64,000 bases of DNA from a bacterium (GCA_020849855.1 JADZFO010000061.1:13262-77261), one strand, 5' to 3'. Shown: positions 51,425 through 61,565, counted from the stretch's first letter. The notes: a model not told the origin generated them from the sequence alone. Translations and numbers: made by a program.

Positions 51425-52240
51425 ATGACTACTGTTAAAGCATCCTCCCGCTGCGCCACGGCCGCTCTCCCGGTGGTAGACCCGCTGGCCTTCCTGCTTC
51501 TCTGGGGTCTGGCCCTGACTGGCAAAGTCGATCAGTCCCTGCTGGAGCTGCTCGGGCTGCAAGGCGTCGACCAGGAGATTCTCGAAAGTGTTTACGGAGA
51601 CACACTGGCAGAGCTGCGGGCGCGCAAGCTCAGTGCGCCCCTCTTCAGCATCAATGAGCTGGCCGGGCTGCTGCGGGGCCAGATCGGCACCCGGCTGGCG
51701 GCGCTGGACCCCGGCGACAGCGCCAAACTGGCGTCGCTGGCTCGAGCGGCGGCGCGCCTGCCGCTGTGGGTGCTGGAGCCCGAGCTGCACCAGCTGGAGC
51801 AGGAGGCGCGCCGGGAGGCCGCCACAGCCCGCCTTCTGGAAGCGCATGCCCGGCGCGAGGCAGCACAGCTTCAACGTGAGGAGACGGCCCTGCGCCGAGA
51901 GGAGATCCGCGCCCGCCGGGCTCGAAGCGCAGAGCTGGCTGATGTTAGCTGCGCGAGCCCTGGCAGGGCGAACACTGGCAGCTTAGAGATCCTGTCTGAG
52001 CCTTCCAGCACTGTGACAGAACCGCAAACCGCCGTTTTAGTCACAGATTCAGCCTCGCAGGTTAAACCCGCCGAGGTCTCGTCTGCGCCTTCCTCCGAAG
52101 CGACAGAACTGCAAAACCCCGTTTTAGTCACAAACTCGGCCCCGCAGGTTAAACCCGCTGCGTCCCGCCAGCCAGTCCAGGGCAAAAGGAAGAATTCCAG
52201 GGTCGCACGAAAGGCGGCAAATGCAGTTGCCAGGCGCTGA
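51425..52240 (+). CDS. Hypothetical coiled-coil protein with a duplicated C-terminal segment
   Basis: A 271-residue protein, not recognised. A helical N-terminal domain is followed by a strongly charged coiled coil (EARREAATARLLEAHARREA) and a Ser/Thr/Val-rich tail containing two copies of a 29-residue unit ending in VLVT.SA.QVKPA, then a basic C-terminus (GKRKNSRVARKA). No signal peptide. It has the strongest promoter in the window and lies just upstream of fliS, but a flagellar role is only suggested by that position. Confidence 0.65.
   Translation: MTTVKASSRCATAALPVVDPLAFLLLWGLALTGKVDQSLLELLGLQGVDQEILESVYGDTLAELRARKLSAPLFSINELAGLLRGQIGTRLAALDPGDSAKLASLARAAARLPLWVLEPELHQLEQEARREAATARLLEAHARREAAQLQREETALRREEIRARRARSAELADVSCASPGRANTGSLEILSEPSSTVTEPQTAVLVTDSASQVKPAEVSSAPSSEATELQNPVLVTNSAPQVKPAASRQPVQGKRKNSRVARKAANAVARR
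52000..52165 (+). repeat. 87-bp direct tandem duplication
   Basis: Two copies containing GTTTTAGTCACA (at 52034 and 52121) and CAGGTTAAACCCGC, offset by exactly 87 bp and therefore in frame. Confidence 0.8.
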
Positions 52241-52307
52241 CATAGCCTGAGCACAGGTTGAAGGCCACTGAACTATCGACAGCGACACGCCGATATAGCC
52301 TTTAAGC

Positions 52308-52934
52308 ATGTCCTTTCAGGCCTATCAGAACTACAAGTCCACAGCGGTAAATGAGGCCGATCCGGTCCGGCTGGTGGCGCTGCTTTACGAAGGCGCGGTG
52401 CGCAACTGCCTGCTGGCCCTGGCGGCCCTGCGCGGCGAACCGGCCCCGGCGCTGCCCGGCAGCCCGGCGGGCGTGGGCAGTAACGCCGCCGCCGCCGCCG
52501 CGGCGATGGCCCGGCAGTCAGCCGGCCGTGAGGCCGGGCGTCCGGCGGTGGAGGAGGCGCACAACGCCATCCTCAGGGCCTACAGCATCGTGGCCGAACT
52601 GGCCGCCACTCTGGACACCGAGAACGGCGGCGAGATCGCCCTGCAGCTTGAGCGGCTCTACGACTACATTCTGCATCTGCTGCGCGAGGCCGACATGAGC
52701 AAGGGCGAGAAGCCCCTGCTGGAGGCCAAGGGCCTGCTGGAAGAGCTGGCCCGCACCTGGCAGGAGGCCTTTCCCGCAGGCATGGGCTCTGTACCCGAAG
52801 AGCTGCGCGGCCGTGTGGGCCACAAGCGCCGCGAAAGCCTGCCGCCGGGTGGACTGGAAGAGCCCGCGGACGGCGGCTTTGACAGTGCGGAGGCGGTCCC
52901 GGCGGGGCCGGCTGCACTGGACCTGACCGGCTAG
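52308..52934 (+). CDS. fliS: FliS flagellin export chaperone
   Basis: A 208-residue protein. AYQNYKSTAVNEADPVRLVALLYEGAVR and later LDTENGGEIALQLERLYDYIL are FliS signatures, with one insertion of about 35 residues (Ala/Gly-rich) between them and a 60-residue C-terminal extension. FliS binds the flagellin C-terminus in the cytosol until export. TATAGC lies 8 nt before ATG. The FliT-like gene follows. No other flagellar gene is in the window. Confidence 0.85.
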   Translation: MSFQAYQNYKSTAVNEADPVRLVALLYEGAVRNCLLALAALRGEPAPALPGSPAGVGSNAAAAAAAMARQSAGREAGRPAVEEAHNAILRAYSIVAELAATLDTENGGEIALQLERLYDYILHLLREADMSKGEKPLLEAKGLLEELARTWQEAFPAGMGSVPEELRGRVGHKRRESLPPGGLEEPADGGFDSAEAVPAGPAALDLTG

Positions 52935-53020
52935 ACCCGCTGCGGCAGCGGCCAGATTTGGCCGGGCCCGGCGCGACTGCTCCAAGTGATTACTGCACCA
53001 GGGGTGCGTGGGAGAAACAG

Positions 53021-53374
53021 ATGAACATCGTCCAGCTTGAACTGCAACTGCGCGGCGTCGAGGCGGCCCAGAGCCGTATCCGTCAGGTCGTCGAGGATGA
53101 CTCGCTTGAGGGCCTGGAAGAGCTGCTGGCGGAGAAGGGTGCGCGGATGTCCGCCGTGCTCAACCGCGTCGTGCGCGAACCGGGCCTGGACAACACCGTC
53201 TTTGCGCGCCTCGGCCTGATCCTGCAGGCCGACGAGGCCCTGGCCGGCCTGATCCGCCGCCGCCTCAGCGTGCTGCGCAATGAGATCCGCAAGACCCACG
53301 ATACCGGCACCATGCTGCGGGCCTATAACGGCGCGCCCTCGGCCCAGGTGGCCTACGCACTGGGCGAGCTTTAG
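53021..53374 (+). CDS. Small helical protein, possible FliT-like flagellar chaperone
   Basis: A 117-residue all-helical protein with LEGLEELLAEKGARMSAV, which has the look of FliT/FlgN-type chaperone helices, but the similarity is weak. It follows fliS by 86 bp on the same strand, the usual place of fliT. GGGAG about 6 nt before ATG supports the start. The function is inferred from position. Confidence 0.5.
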   Translation: MNIVQLELQLRGVEAAQSRIRQVVEDDSLEGLEELLAEKGARMSAVLNRVVREPGLDNTVFARLGLILQADEALAGLIRRRLSVLRNEIRKTHDTGTMLRAYNGAPSAQVAYALGEL

Positions 53375-53459
53375 GCCGGTCCAATGGCCCGGCAGGGATG
53401 CCGCCAAAGCGCCTGTGCCACAGCGCCTGCGCCGCCTGGCTCAGGATCAGCGCTGAGGG

Positions 53460-53909
53460 CTAATCCCCGGCTTCTTTCGGCGGGTCAATCATCAGGCCCG
53501 GCAGGCCGAACTCCGGCTCCAGCTGGCGCCACATCTGCACCGGATCCAGCACGGCCAGCAGCACTTCGCAGGTCAGACCGACCTTCGCGCCGAAGAGATG
53601 CCCGCCAAAAGCGCTGTGGTCCTCGCGGCTGAGCGTGACATGCAGGTGCCCCATCAGCTCGCCATCGCGCAGACTGATGTTGCCGGCCAGACAGAGCAGC
53701 TCGTGATTGCCGGGAATCGTCTCCTCGTGGTACTGCTGGCCTGGCAGGTCGTAGTAGCCGATGGACGGGTCGGCCAGCATGCCGATGCCGGAGATGACAT
53801 AGGCTGAGCTGAAGCCGTAATGCCTGGCGATCTCGCACAGGCTCTCATGTACTGGCTCTGGCGCCTTAAGGCGCACCGCGACAAAGTTTCCACTGCGGGC
53901 ATGCTGCAT
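53460..53909 (-). CDS. PPC/DUF296 domain protein
   Basis: A 149-residue single-domain PPC protein. Signature is MGHLHVTLSREDHSAFGGHL, the GHLHxH.s...GGHL motif with one of the three His replaced by Thr; the family is a small trimeric fold also found in plant AT-hook proteins. Function in bacteria is unknown. Start set by TAAACT 6 nt before ATG. Confidence 0.8.
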   Translation of the reverse strand: MQHARSGNFVAVRLKAPEPVHESLCEIARHYGFSSAYVISGIGMLADPSIGYYDLPGQQYHEETIPGNHELLCLAGNISLRDGELMGHLHVTLSREDHSAFGGHLFGAKVGLTCEVLLAVLDPVQMWRQLEPEFGLPGLMIDPPKEAGD

Positions 53910-53915
53910 GAGGGG

Positions 53916-53921
53916 AGTTTA
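53916..53921 (-). promoter_or_regulatory. -10 box, leaderless start of PPC gene
   Basis: Minus-strand TAAACT, then CCCCTC, then ATG at 53909. A partial GTAGGGGC repeat abuts it at 53926-53945. Confidence 0.5.
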
Positions 53922-53954
53922 GCAGGGTAGGGGCGCACAGACTCCACCTAGTAG

Positions 53955-54055
53955 GCAACGGGCAATGGGCAATGGGCAAGGGTGATCGCGATGGAAGTGT
54001 CAGCATAGAAATTCCTCTGCCCATTGCCTATTGCCAATTCGCCATTGCCTGCTTA
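53955..54055. repeat. Inverted arrays of GGGCAAT units
   Basis: Left arm of GGCAATGGGCAATGGGCAAG (53960-53981) faces a right arm of TGCCCATTGCCTATTGCC-type units (about 54018-54050), with about 40 bp between. A long hairpin could form upstream of the ComFB gene. Confidence 0.7.
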
Positions 54056-54107
54056 TCCGCCGCAATCTGCCGATATATCCCTTGCGGCCATCGCCGCCGA
54101 GGCAGCT

Positions 54108-54443
54108 ATGCGTTACGTGGATTTCGATTCGGTCAACAACTACTACGAGCGTCTGGTGCGCGAGCAGATCATGCTTGAGTACTCGGACAGCGCCCTGGCC
54201 AGCCAGCCTGGCGCCCTTGAGGACATCGCCTGCCTCGCCTTGAACCAGCTACCGCCGCGCTACATGCGCTTTGCCGTGGACACCAGCTTCTATCTGACCG
54301 CCGCTGAGCTGCAGCAGATGCATGAAGAGGTCCTGGGCGCAGTCAAGCGGGCGGCGGACTTTGTGAAGACTAACCCGCGAAAGCCCGGGCCGGAGCCTCT
54401 GGGCCGCGAGCGGCACCTTTCCCTGGCAACAAAGGAAGACTGA
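54108..54443 (+). CDS. ComFB-domain protein
   Basis: A 111-residue protein with VNNYYERLVREQI and DIACLALNQLPPRYMRF, the core of the late competence protein ComFB domain. The paired Cys residues seen in many ComFB proteins are missing. Recent work in cyanobacteria shows ComFB-type proteins bind cyclic di-nucleotides, so a signalling role is possible. GAGG before ATG 54108 supports this start over longer readings into repeat DNA. Confidence 0.8.
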   Translation: MRYVDFDSVNNYYERLVREQIMLEYSDSALASQPGALEDIACLALNQLPPRYMRFAVDTSFYLTAAELQQMHEEVLGAVKRAADFVKTNPRKPGPEPLGRERHLSLATKED

Positions 54444-54451
54444 TCAGGCCC

Positions 54452-54470
54452 GGGGCGCGCTGCGCGCCCC
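54452..54470. terminator. GC-rich hairpin between convergent genes
   Basis: GGGGCGCG, loop CTG, CGCGCCCC. No strong T tract follows, so termination is possible but not certain. Confidence 0.5.
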
Positions 54471-54484
54471 TGCATTGCCTTTCC

Positions 54485-56140
54485 CTAGCTGCCAAACTTG
54501 CGGCCGACCACAAAGACATCCAGCTCGTCGATCACGCCGTCGTTGTTGGCGTCGGCCTTTTTGTCATAGTTGCTGTCGCCGGTGCGGGCGCCGAAGCGGG
54601 CCCGGATCTGGTCCAGGTCGTCTTCATTCACCACGTTGTCGCCGTTGGTGTCGCCTTCCTTGCCGCCCGCGAAATCCAGGACCGAAGGGAGCATCTGGAT
54701 GCGGCCGTGGCCGTAAGTGTCGTCTCGGCCCGTGGGGCCCAGGTCGACTACATTCTTGATCAATGAGGTACGCAGCTCCAGCGCAGTCGGGTTATCACCT
54801 TCAGGTGCTGCGCTGATCATCAGGGCCGCGAGGCCGGCGACCATCGGGGTGGCCGCGCTGGTGCCGGTGAACTGGCGGCCCAGGGAGTTGGTGTACTCAT
54901 TGGCACTGTTGGACGAGGCCATGATGTGCGTGCCGGGGGCCATGATGTCCAGCTCCGGGCCGGTCTTGGAATAGCCCGCCACGGTCTCGGAGATGATGTC
55001 AGTGCTGCCGGAGACAGTCTGGGTGCTGAAGATGGTCGTCGCGCCAACCGCCAGGCAGTTGGGGAAGCCGGCCGGCAGGTCGATCAGGGGGTTGCCCTGC
55101 TCATCCTCGTTGCCGGCGCCGATGTTGCCTGCCGCCGCGATTACCAGCACACCGTTGCCGTTATTCCAGCAGCGGTTGATGGCATCCTCTTCCGGCGCGC
55201 CGCCGCTGGCGCCGCCAAAGCTCATCGAAACGATATGCGCACCGTTCTGCCGGGCATAGTCCAGCGCAGCGATCTCCGCGGCCACCGGGATGTTGTCGTC
55301 TGTTCCCAGGCGGCAGACCATGATCCGCACGCCGGTGGCCTGGGTGGTGCCGCCGGCCACACCCATGATGCCAAGCCCGTTGTTGCCCTGGCCGGCCACG
55401 ATGCTGGAGGTAGCGGTACCGTGGCTGACCACGCCGCCCTGGGTGTCGGTCGGGTCGCTGTCTCCGCCGCTGCCGCTGGACAGATCGAAGGTCTGGAAGT
55501 CATAGCCGTGGACGTCGTCCACGAAGCCGTTGTCGTCGTCGTCAATGTCGTTGTCGGCAATCTCGCCGGGGTTGGTCCAGAGGCGGTTGACCAGGTCCTC
55601 AGCCTCAAAGTTGATGCCGGTATCCAGGATCGCCACCACCACGTCGCTCTCGCCCTTGCTCAGGTCCCAGGCATCCTGCGCACCGGTGTGCAGCAGGCCC
55701 CACTGGTTGTTCTTCACGGAGGGCTCGGTGAGACCTTCGTCGGTGCTGCTGGCGCCGTTCAGGAAGAGAGGGTCATTGGGGACAAACTCGGAGACGGTCT
55801 TGATCACGTTCGGGCCGACGCTCTTGACCCCCGGGTTGCTTTCCAGGGCGCGCAGGGCGGCCATATAGTCCTGGCCCGCCGGCACCTGCATGATTTCATA
55901 GGTGGCATAGGAGAGCTTCATGCTGCTGACATGCCGCAGGCCCGTGCTCTTGGCCAGGGCCGAGGCGGTCCTGCTGCCGCGCGCGGTGTCAAGCTGCACC
56001 AGGATCTGGCGCTGGTGCACCTGGCTGTCCTGCAGCCGGGCGGTGTAACGCGTGGACTGCGCCGAGGCGGACTCCAGCTGCAGGCCGGTGGCGGCGCCGA
56101 CAGCGGCGGCCAGGGCGGCGGCAAGGACGATTTTGCGCAT
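54485..56140 (-). CDS. Secreted subtilisin-like S8 protease with C-terminal dockerin
   Basis: A 551-residue protein: signal peptide (to about 28), inhibitor-type propeptide, S8 catalytic domain with D173 (AILDTGI), H240 (SHGTATSS), oxyanion Asn339 and S428 (FTGTSAATP). The last 60 residues are a type I dockerin with two calcium loops (DTNGDNVVNEDDL and DANNDGVIDELDV). The dockerin should attach the protease to a cohesin-bearing protein; a cohesin-like domain occurs in the lipoprotein at 48749. Confidence 0.9.
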   Translation of the reverse strand: MRKIVLAAALAAAVGAATGLQLESASAQSTRYTARLQDSQVHQRQILVQLDTARGSRTASALAKSTGLRHVSSMKLSYATYEIMQVPAGQDYMAALRALESNPGVKSVGPNVIKTVSEFVPNDPLFLNGASSTDEGLTEPSVKNNQWGLLHTGAQDAWDLSKGESDVVVAILDTGINFEAEDLVNRLWTNPGEIADNDIDDDDNGFVDDVHGYDFQTFDLSSGSGGDSDPTDTQGGVVSHGTATSSIVAGQGNNGLGIMGVAGGTTQATGVRIMVCRLGTDDNIPVAAEIAALDYARQNGAHIVSMSFGGASGGAPEEDAINRCWNNGNGVLVIAAAGNIGAGNEDEQGNPLIDLPAGFPNCLAVGATTIFSTQTVSGSTDIISETVAGYSKTGPELDIMAPGTHIMASSNSANEYTNSLGRQFTGTSAATPMVAGLAALMISAAPEGDNPTALELRTSLIKNVVDLGPTGRDDTYGHGRIQMLPSVLDFAGGKEGDTNGDNVVNEDDLDQIRARFGARTGDSNYDKKADANNDGVIDELDVFVVGRKFGS

Positions 56141-56241
56141 GAGTGGGCTTCCCCTCCAGAGTTCAAATCGATTATACCCGTCAGACGTGCAGCGATGGTT
56201 ACCGGTTCAGCCGCGATTGAGGGGGGCCGGTGGAGAGTTGA

Positions 56242-57900
56242 TCAAGGCTGTAACAGACCGGAAGAGCTTGCAACCGCGCCAACGCTGGAATCGACCAGCA
56301 GGCTAACCGGACGCTCAAGAGTGGCCCTTAGCTTCTTCTCCAGGATCATTACATCATCAGCCATCAGTATTCGGCTCGATCTTACGCTGGTAGTCAATTC
56401 AAGGGCAGCCGGTGCCTGAGTACCTGGTGTTCCGTCGGGCATGGATTCCAAATCTGCAGGCGCCACTGCTAAGTCAAAGCTGAGAATGCTGGTTCCAGGC
56501 AAGAGTTCCATAAGCTCTCTACGCAGCGCTGTCTCAGCCTTGGCTTGCAGCATCAGTTCTTCCGGGCTTGATGGATCAACCTTGTCTTTGTATACATAGC
56601 CGTCAGCCTCAGCCACGTGGGTCAGGATTGAATTGATCCGCAGGCGAGCGGGCTTGCCCATTCGCTGACGGAGTCGCTCTTGAATGAATGCAACATGGTA
56701 TGGGGCGATAACCTCCGGCGTCTCAACGTTAGCGCTGAAAAGCGGGGCATCCAGTGTGCCATCAATGTTGAGGCCGGCCAGTACGGCACCGCGTACCTCA
56801 GCCAGCTCGGCGGAGATGATTGAGGATGCTTCTTCCTGCGCTGCACGGCGCTGCGCCTGTTCCTGAGACTCACGCAGTTCCTCAGATGTAACGTAGACCC
56901 TCCCGCTGCGGTCGGTATCGCTGCTGATAAGGCTGCGCACGACTAAATGGATGTCACAGCCACAGCTCTCGATCAACAGGGTTTCAAGCCGCGCCACATC
57001 CTGAGCTGCCAATGGCCGCGGGGTCAGGACGCTGGCGATCAGATCCAGTCCGCCATCTGCCATCCGCTTATAGTGGAACTCCTCGAGTGCCGCCCCATCA
57101 AAGCCAGCAAGATCGGCCTGCAGCTGAGAGCGGATAGCGGAATCCAGCCTGCGCTCTTCAATAACCTGCACCAGGGTGCGAGTCATCAGCGCGCCAAGAA
57201 CCAGGAGACCCAATAGTCCAGGCCCCAGCGCGTTAAGCAGCCGGGGCAGCGGCGTCTTCTCCTGGGCCTGGGGGTCAACGTGCCGCAGGCCGGCCAGCAG
57301 AAAAATGACAGCAGCGGCAAACTGGATCGCGACAAAGTTTGCAGTGAAGAGCAGTAATGCGCCCAGAGCCAGACGATATGCCCCGCTGGCCAGCAGCAGT
57401 CCGCAAGTGGCCAGAGGCGGTACGAGGGCTACGGCGATGGCCACGCCCGCAATGGCGTTGTTGACCCGGGGATTCACCCAGCAGTAGGCTCCGGCGGCGC
57501 CGGAGACGAGTGCGGCAACCAGATCGAGAACAGTCGGCTGGGTTCGCCCGAGGATTTCCGAACCGTAGTCCGGCAGCAAAGGAAGCTGTCCAACCAGCCA
57601 GCCCAGCAGAATAACTATCACGATGCCGCTGAGCTCCGCCAGCAGCGCTGAGCTGAGGATGCTGCGTTCGCCGGTTACCAGACCGAGTGTGATGCCGAAG
57701 ATCGGGCCCATCAGCGGCGCCACGACCATGGCGCCAATGACCGTTGCCGTACTGTTCGCAAGAAGGCCGAAGGTGGCGATCAAGCCCGCAAGCAACAGCA
57801 GAATGTAAAAGGACTGGCCGGGCAGGGCAATGTCCGTAATGCTCTGCACTACCTGCTGCCGTTCATCAGGACTCAGGAACAGTTTGCGCACAGGACTCAT
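56242..57900 (-). CDS. DUF389 membrane protein
   Basis: A 552-residue protein with about six membrane helices at the N-terminal half, including ATVIGAMVVAPLMGPIFGITLGL, the signature of DUF389 (TIGR00341). The C-terminal 280 residues are soluble, with SQEQAQRRAAQEEASSII coiled coil and two beta-alpha domains reminiscent of BON/OmpA-type folds. Function unknown. ATG at 57900 follows TAGACT by 6 nt. Confidence 0.8.
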   Translation of the reverse strand: MSPVRKLFLSPDERQQVVQSITDIALPGQSFYILLLLAGLIATFGLLANSTATVIGAMVVAPLMGPIFGITLGLVTGERSILSSALLAELSGIVIVILLGWLVGQLPLLPDYGSEILGRTQPTVLDLVAALVSGAAGAYCWVNPRVNNAIAGVAIAVALVPPLATCGLLLASGAYRLALGALLLFTANFVAIQFAAAVIFLLAGLRHVDPQAQEKTPLPRLLNALGPGLLGLLVLGALMTRTLVQVIEERRLDSAIRSQLQADLAGFDGAALEEFHYKRMADGGLDLIASVLTPRPLAAQDVARLETLLIESCGCDIHLVVRSLISSDTDRSGRVYVTSEELRESQEQAQRRAAQEEASSIISAELAEVRGAVLAGLNIDGTLDAPLFSANVETPEVIAPYHVAFIQERLRQRMGKPARLRINSILTHVAEADGYVYKDKVDPSSPEELMLQAKAETALRRELMELLPGTSILSFDLAVAPADLESMPDGTPGTQAPAALELTTSVRSSRILMADDVMILEKKLRATLERPVSLLVDSSVGAVASSSGLLQP

Positions 57901-57906
57901 AATTAG

Positions 57907-57912
57907 AGTCTA
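57907..57912 (-). promoter_or_regulatory. -10 box, leaderless start of DUF389 gene
   Basis: Minus-strand TAGACT, then CTAATT, then ATG at 57900. It abuts the mreB stop region. Confidence 0.55.
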
Positions 57913-57927
57913 GTGCAGGCAATGTGA

Positions 57928-58971
<1,044 letters not shown>

Positions 58972-59177
58972 TGTTGTGAAACCGCCCTTCTATGAGGCGG
59001 GACATCGTGCTCCGCACGCCCGCTCTCAACCCTCATGCAGCCCAGCCGCCGCCTAACAATCGCGCGCGGCTGGCGCGGCGCTAAGCGCGGCAGGAAACAA
59101 AAAGCAATTGTACTCCCAATTGGCGGAAGTCCACAAGTTATACACAGGCTTAATGAATGTTTAGGGTATGCACTTGT

Positions 59178-59183
59178 TAAAAT
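59178..59183 (+). promoter_or_regulatory. -10 box, leaderless start of lipoprotein
   Basis: TAAAAT, then GCCAGT, then GTG at 59190. Confidence 0.55.
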
Positions 59184-59189
59184 GCCAGT

Positions 59190-59732
59190 GTGCTCGTCAA
59201 GCAAAGTTCAGAGTGTGGACCTCCTTTTTTAACTCGAGCTACGTCTACCTGGGGACCTATCCTTTTCCTCGCGCTGTCCTGCCTGAGCTTAACCTCATGC
59301 GGAGACCCGGGCCCTGAAGTAATTGGGGCACAGCTACAAAATGGAACGATTGTCATTGAGGCCCAGGATGGAATTGGCGGGCTGCAAATGGGCAATGTAT
59401 ATGTAGTTACCGCCTTAGAGTTGCCTCCACAACTGCCCGACAATGGTCCAAGGTATGAGCGCAGTGGCAATGAGTTGCTGATTGACGACTGGAAGTACAC
59501 CATACTAAATAGCTACGAAGATCAGGGGTTGGTCAGCAGATGGTTGCCCGCTGGTGTAAAGAAACGGCGTGGGCCCAATCATCGCTTCCTTTTCACCTTG
59601 CCAGATTTGGATTCAACTGAACTCGAGGCATTACAGGCTGGGAGGCTGTTTGTGTTTGTCGAAGATCTCTCCCTTGGGGCAAAGCTCTTCGCCTTAAGTT
59701 CAGACCTGCAAAGTCACTCGAGTCAGAAATGA
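59190..59732 (+). CDS. Small lipoprotein of unknown function
   Basis: A 180-residue protein with a signal peptide and lipobox LTSC near residue 37, then a soluble domain with no motif I recognise. Composition is close to 48-50% GC, clearly below most neighbours, which may mean a recent arrival or a fast-evolving gene. It is followed at 35 bp by an unrelated membrane protein in the same direction. Confidence 0.6.
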   Translation: MLVKQSSECGPPFLTRATSTWGPILFLALSCLSLTSCGDPGPEVIGAQLQNGTIVIEAQDGIGGLQMGNVYVVTALELPPQLPDNGPRYERSGNELLIDDWKYTILNSYEDQGLVSRWLPAGVKKRRGPNHRFLFTLPDLDSTELEALQAGRLFVFVEDLSLGAKLFALSSDLQSHSSQK

Positions 59733-59754
59733 AGTAGCCAAGTCGCAGTGACGC

Positions 59755-59760
59755 TATAGT
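59755..59760 (+). promoter_or_regulatory. -10 box, leaderless start
   Basis: TATAGT, then ATTGCT, then GTG at 59767. Confidence 0.6.
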
Positions 59761-59766
59761 ATTGCT

Positions 59767-60600
59767 GTGGACTTTCTGCGCGAGCTGAGCCACCGGATTC
59801 ACTGGTTCTTTGAGCCGGACAATCCCTTTGTGCCCTGGCTGCTGATCATTGATCTGCTGCTGCTGCTCGGGCATGTTTACCTGATCTACTGGGTCTACCG
59901 CGACGCCCTCTGGCGCTACAACCGCGGCGCTCCCTGGGCGATGGTCACCGCCCTGCTGCCCCTGGCGGGCTGGATGTTCTACCTTTTCTACCGCAAGAGC
60001 CCCCTGGTTGAGCTGGACCGCGAAGACGCCGAGATCTTTGACGAGTCCGAGCACGAGTGGACCGACTATGACCAGTACAAGGCCAACCAGAGCGCCCAGA
60101 TGTTCAGGGAGCTGAACATCTTCAGGAAGCGCGAGGGCGGGGGCTACAGCCCCTGGATCCAGCGCTCCAGAGAAAAGGAGCTGGGCCGGCCGCTGACCGC
60201 CGAGGAGAAGAAAGCCCTGCGCCAGCAGCGCCAGCAAAAGGCCCTGGAGGCCCGCCAGGCGCGGATCGAGGCCAAGAAGAACCGCGTCGAGACTCGCAGG
60301 CAGAAGGCCCTGCAGCGCCGCGAGGACCAGAAGAAGGTCGGGGCGCACGGCAGCGTGCTGCGGATGAGCGAGCGCAAGCAGAAGCAGATGCAGCAGAAGC
60401 TGGCGCTGATGGAGCAGCTCAAGGCCCTGCCGCGGGAAGACCAGGTGCTGGAAGACCTGATCTACGAGATGAAGTACGCCGAGGCGCTGACGACGGCCCG
60501 CGGCAATCTGGCCCTGGCCGAAGAGGCGCAGGACAATCAGGGCATCGTTACCGCCCGGGCCTATATCGACCGCCTCGAACGCCTGATCAGCGAAGGCTGA
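59767..60600 (+). CDS. Hypothetical two-helix membrane protein with coiled coil
   Basis: A 277-residue protein. Two membrane helices at the N-terminus (WLLIIDLLLLLGHVYLIYWV and a second near residues 60-78, GWMFYLFYRK) are followed by an acidic patch and a long Arg/Lys/Gln/Glu-rich coiled coil (about 145-220) and a TPR-like last helix pair. The region AEEKKALRQQRQQKA is the start of the coil. No family is recognised. It is likely cytoplasmic-facing. Confidence 0.6.
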   Translation: MDFLRELSHRIHWFFEPDNPFVPWLLIIDLLLLLGHVYLIYWVYRDALWRYNRGAPWAMVTALLPLAGWMFYLFYRKSPLVELDREDAEIFDESEHEWTDYDQYKANQSAQMFRELNIFRKREGGGYSPWIQRSREKELGRPLTAEEKKALRQQRQQKALEARQARIEAKKNRVETRRQKALQRREDQKKVGAHGSVLRMSERKQKQMQQKLALMEQLKALPREDQVLEDLIYEMKYAEALTTARGNLALAEEAQDNQGIVTARAYIDRLERLISEG

Positions 60601-60656
60601 TCCTGCGAGCTCCAATAATACTTGGCAGGATTAAGCCCTCGCCCCCGGAGCGAAAG

Positions 60657-61565
60657 ATGCCTCTGGCCCTGATCAGCACACCCGTCCTTGTCGGCCTCAT
60701 TGCAGCACTTGTGCTCGGTGGCCTGGTCGCTATATTCCTGCTGCGCAGCAAGGGCTCCACACACGGCGGCACGGCAGCTGCCCCTCGACCCGCATCAAAT
60801 GCACAGCCAGCGACGGCAAAGCTGCCTCCTTCCAAGGCCGCCCCGGCCAGGCCAGGCTTCAACGGAAGTGCGGCAGAGAAGCTGGCCGCCCTGGAGCAGA
60901 TCGGCATCAGCCTGAATGAAGGAATCACTCTTGAGATGGTTTCCGCTGATTCAAGTTATGGACAGCTGGACTCAGACAGTATGTTGACCTTTCTCCATTC
61001 GATTTCTGGTGAACTCTATGTCGATTCAGAGGATGATGAGTTTGAAGAACCCGTTAGCTCAACTTGCCGCAGTCTTTATAGCTTTGATACTGAGTGCATC
61101 GATGGCAACGAAGGCGAGTATGCCGATAAGGTCAGGGAGCTTGCGGCCCTGGCTCAAGGTGATCTGTTGCTGGAGGATGTCAAGGAGAAGTTCGAGTATG
61201 AGGGCTTCAGGGACTATGGCAACAGCTTCGACTACGACAAGATGCTGGTGACCATCACCTTTGTCTACAAGGGTCAACCGCAGGAACTGAAGTTCGAACA
61301 GAAGGATGATTGGTTCGACCCTCGGGTGATGGCTATGCTGGATGAGTTGCTGAAGTCGAGCGGCAGTGCTCGGCGCTTCTTCGGCCTGCCAGGTGACGGC
61401 CAGGACGCGCTGATTGGCTGCCTCCTGCCGGAGCAGATCAGCAAGCTGGCCGAGCTGGCTGGAGTGGAGATCCTGGCCCCAGCAGATGCTGTTGCCGCGG
61501 CCATTGGCGAGGGCCAGTTCGCCGAGGAAGAGATGATAAGAATGATCAACAAGGGCGAGAACTAG
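60657..61565 (+). CDS. Hypothetical single-pass membrane protein with acidic domain
   Basis: A 302-residue protein: one N-terminal helix (VGLIAALVLGGLVAIFLL), a Pro/Ala-rich linker, then an acidic soluble domain with two single cysteines (SSTCRSLYSFDTEC) that might form a disulfide. No motif recognised. CGGAG precedes ATG. It sits 57 bp after the previous membrane protein and may share its transcript. Confidence 0.55.
   Translation: MPLALISTPVLVGLIAALVLGGLVAIFLLRSKGSTHGGTAAAPRPASNAQPATAKLPPSKAAPARPGFNGSAAEKLAALEQIGISLNEGITLEMVSADSSYGQLDSDSMLTFLHSISGELYVDSEDDEFEEPVSSTCRSLYSFDTECIDGNEGEYADKVRELAALAQGDLLLEDVKEKFEYEGFRDYGNSFDYDKMLVTITFVYKGQPQELKFEQKDDWFDPRVMAMLDELLKSSGSARRFFGLPGDGQDALIGCLLPEQISKLAELAGVEILAPADAVAAAIGEGQFAEEEMIRMINKGEN

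Noticed and set aside
54926-56419. Plus-strand frame of 497 codons opposite the subtilisin
   Set aside because: Antisense shadow; catalytic triad lies on the minus strand.
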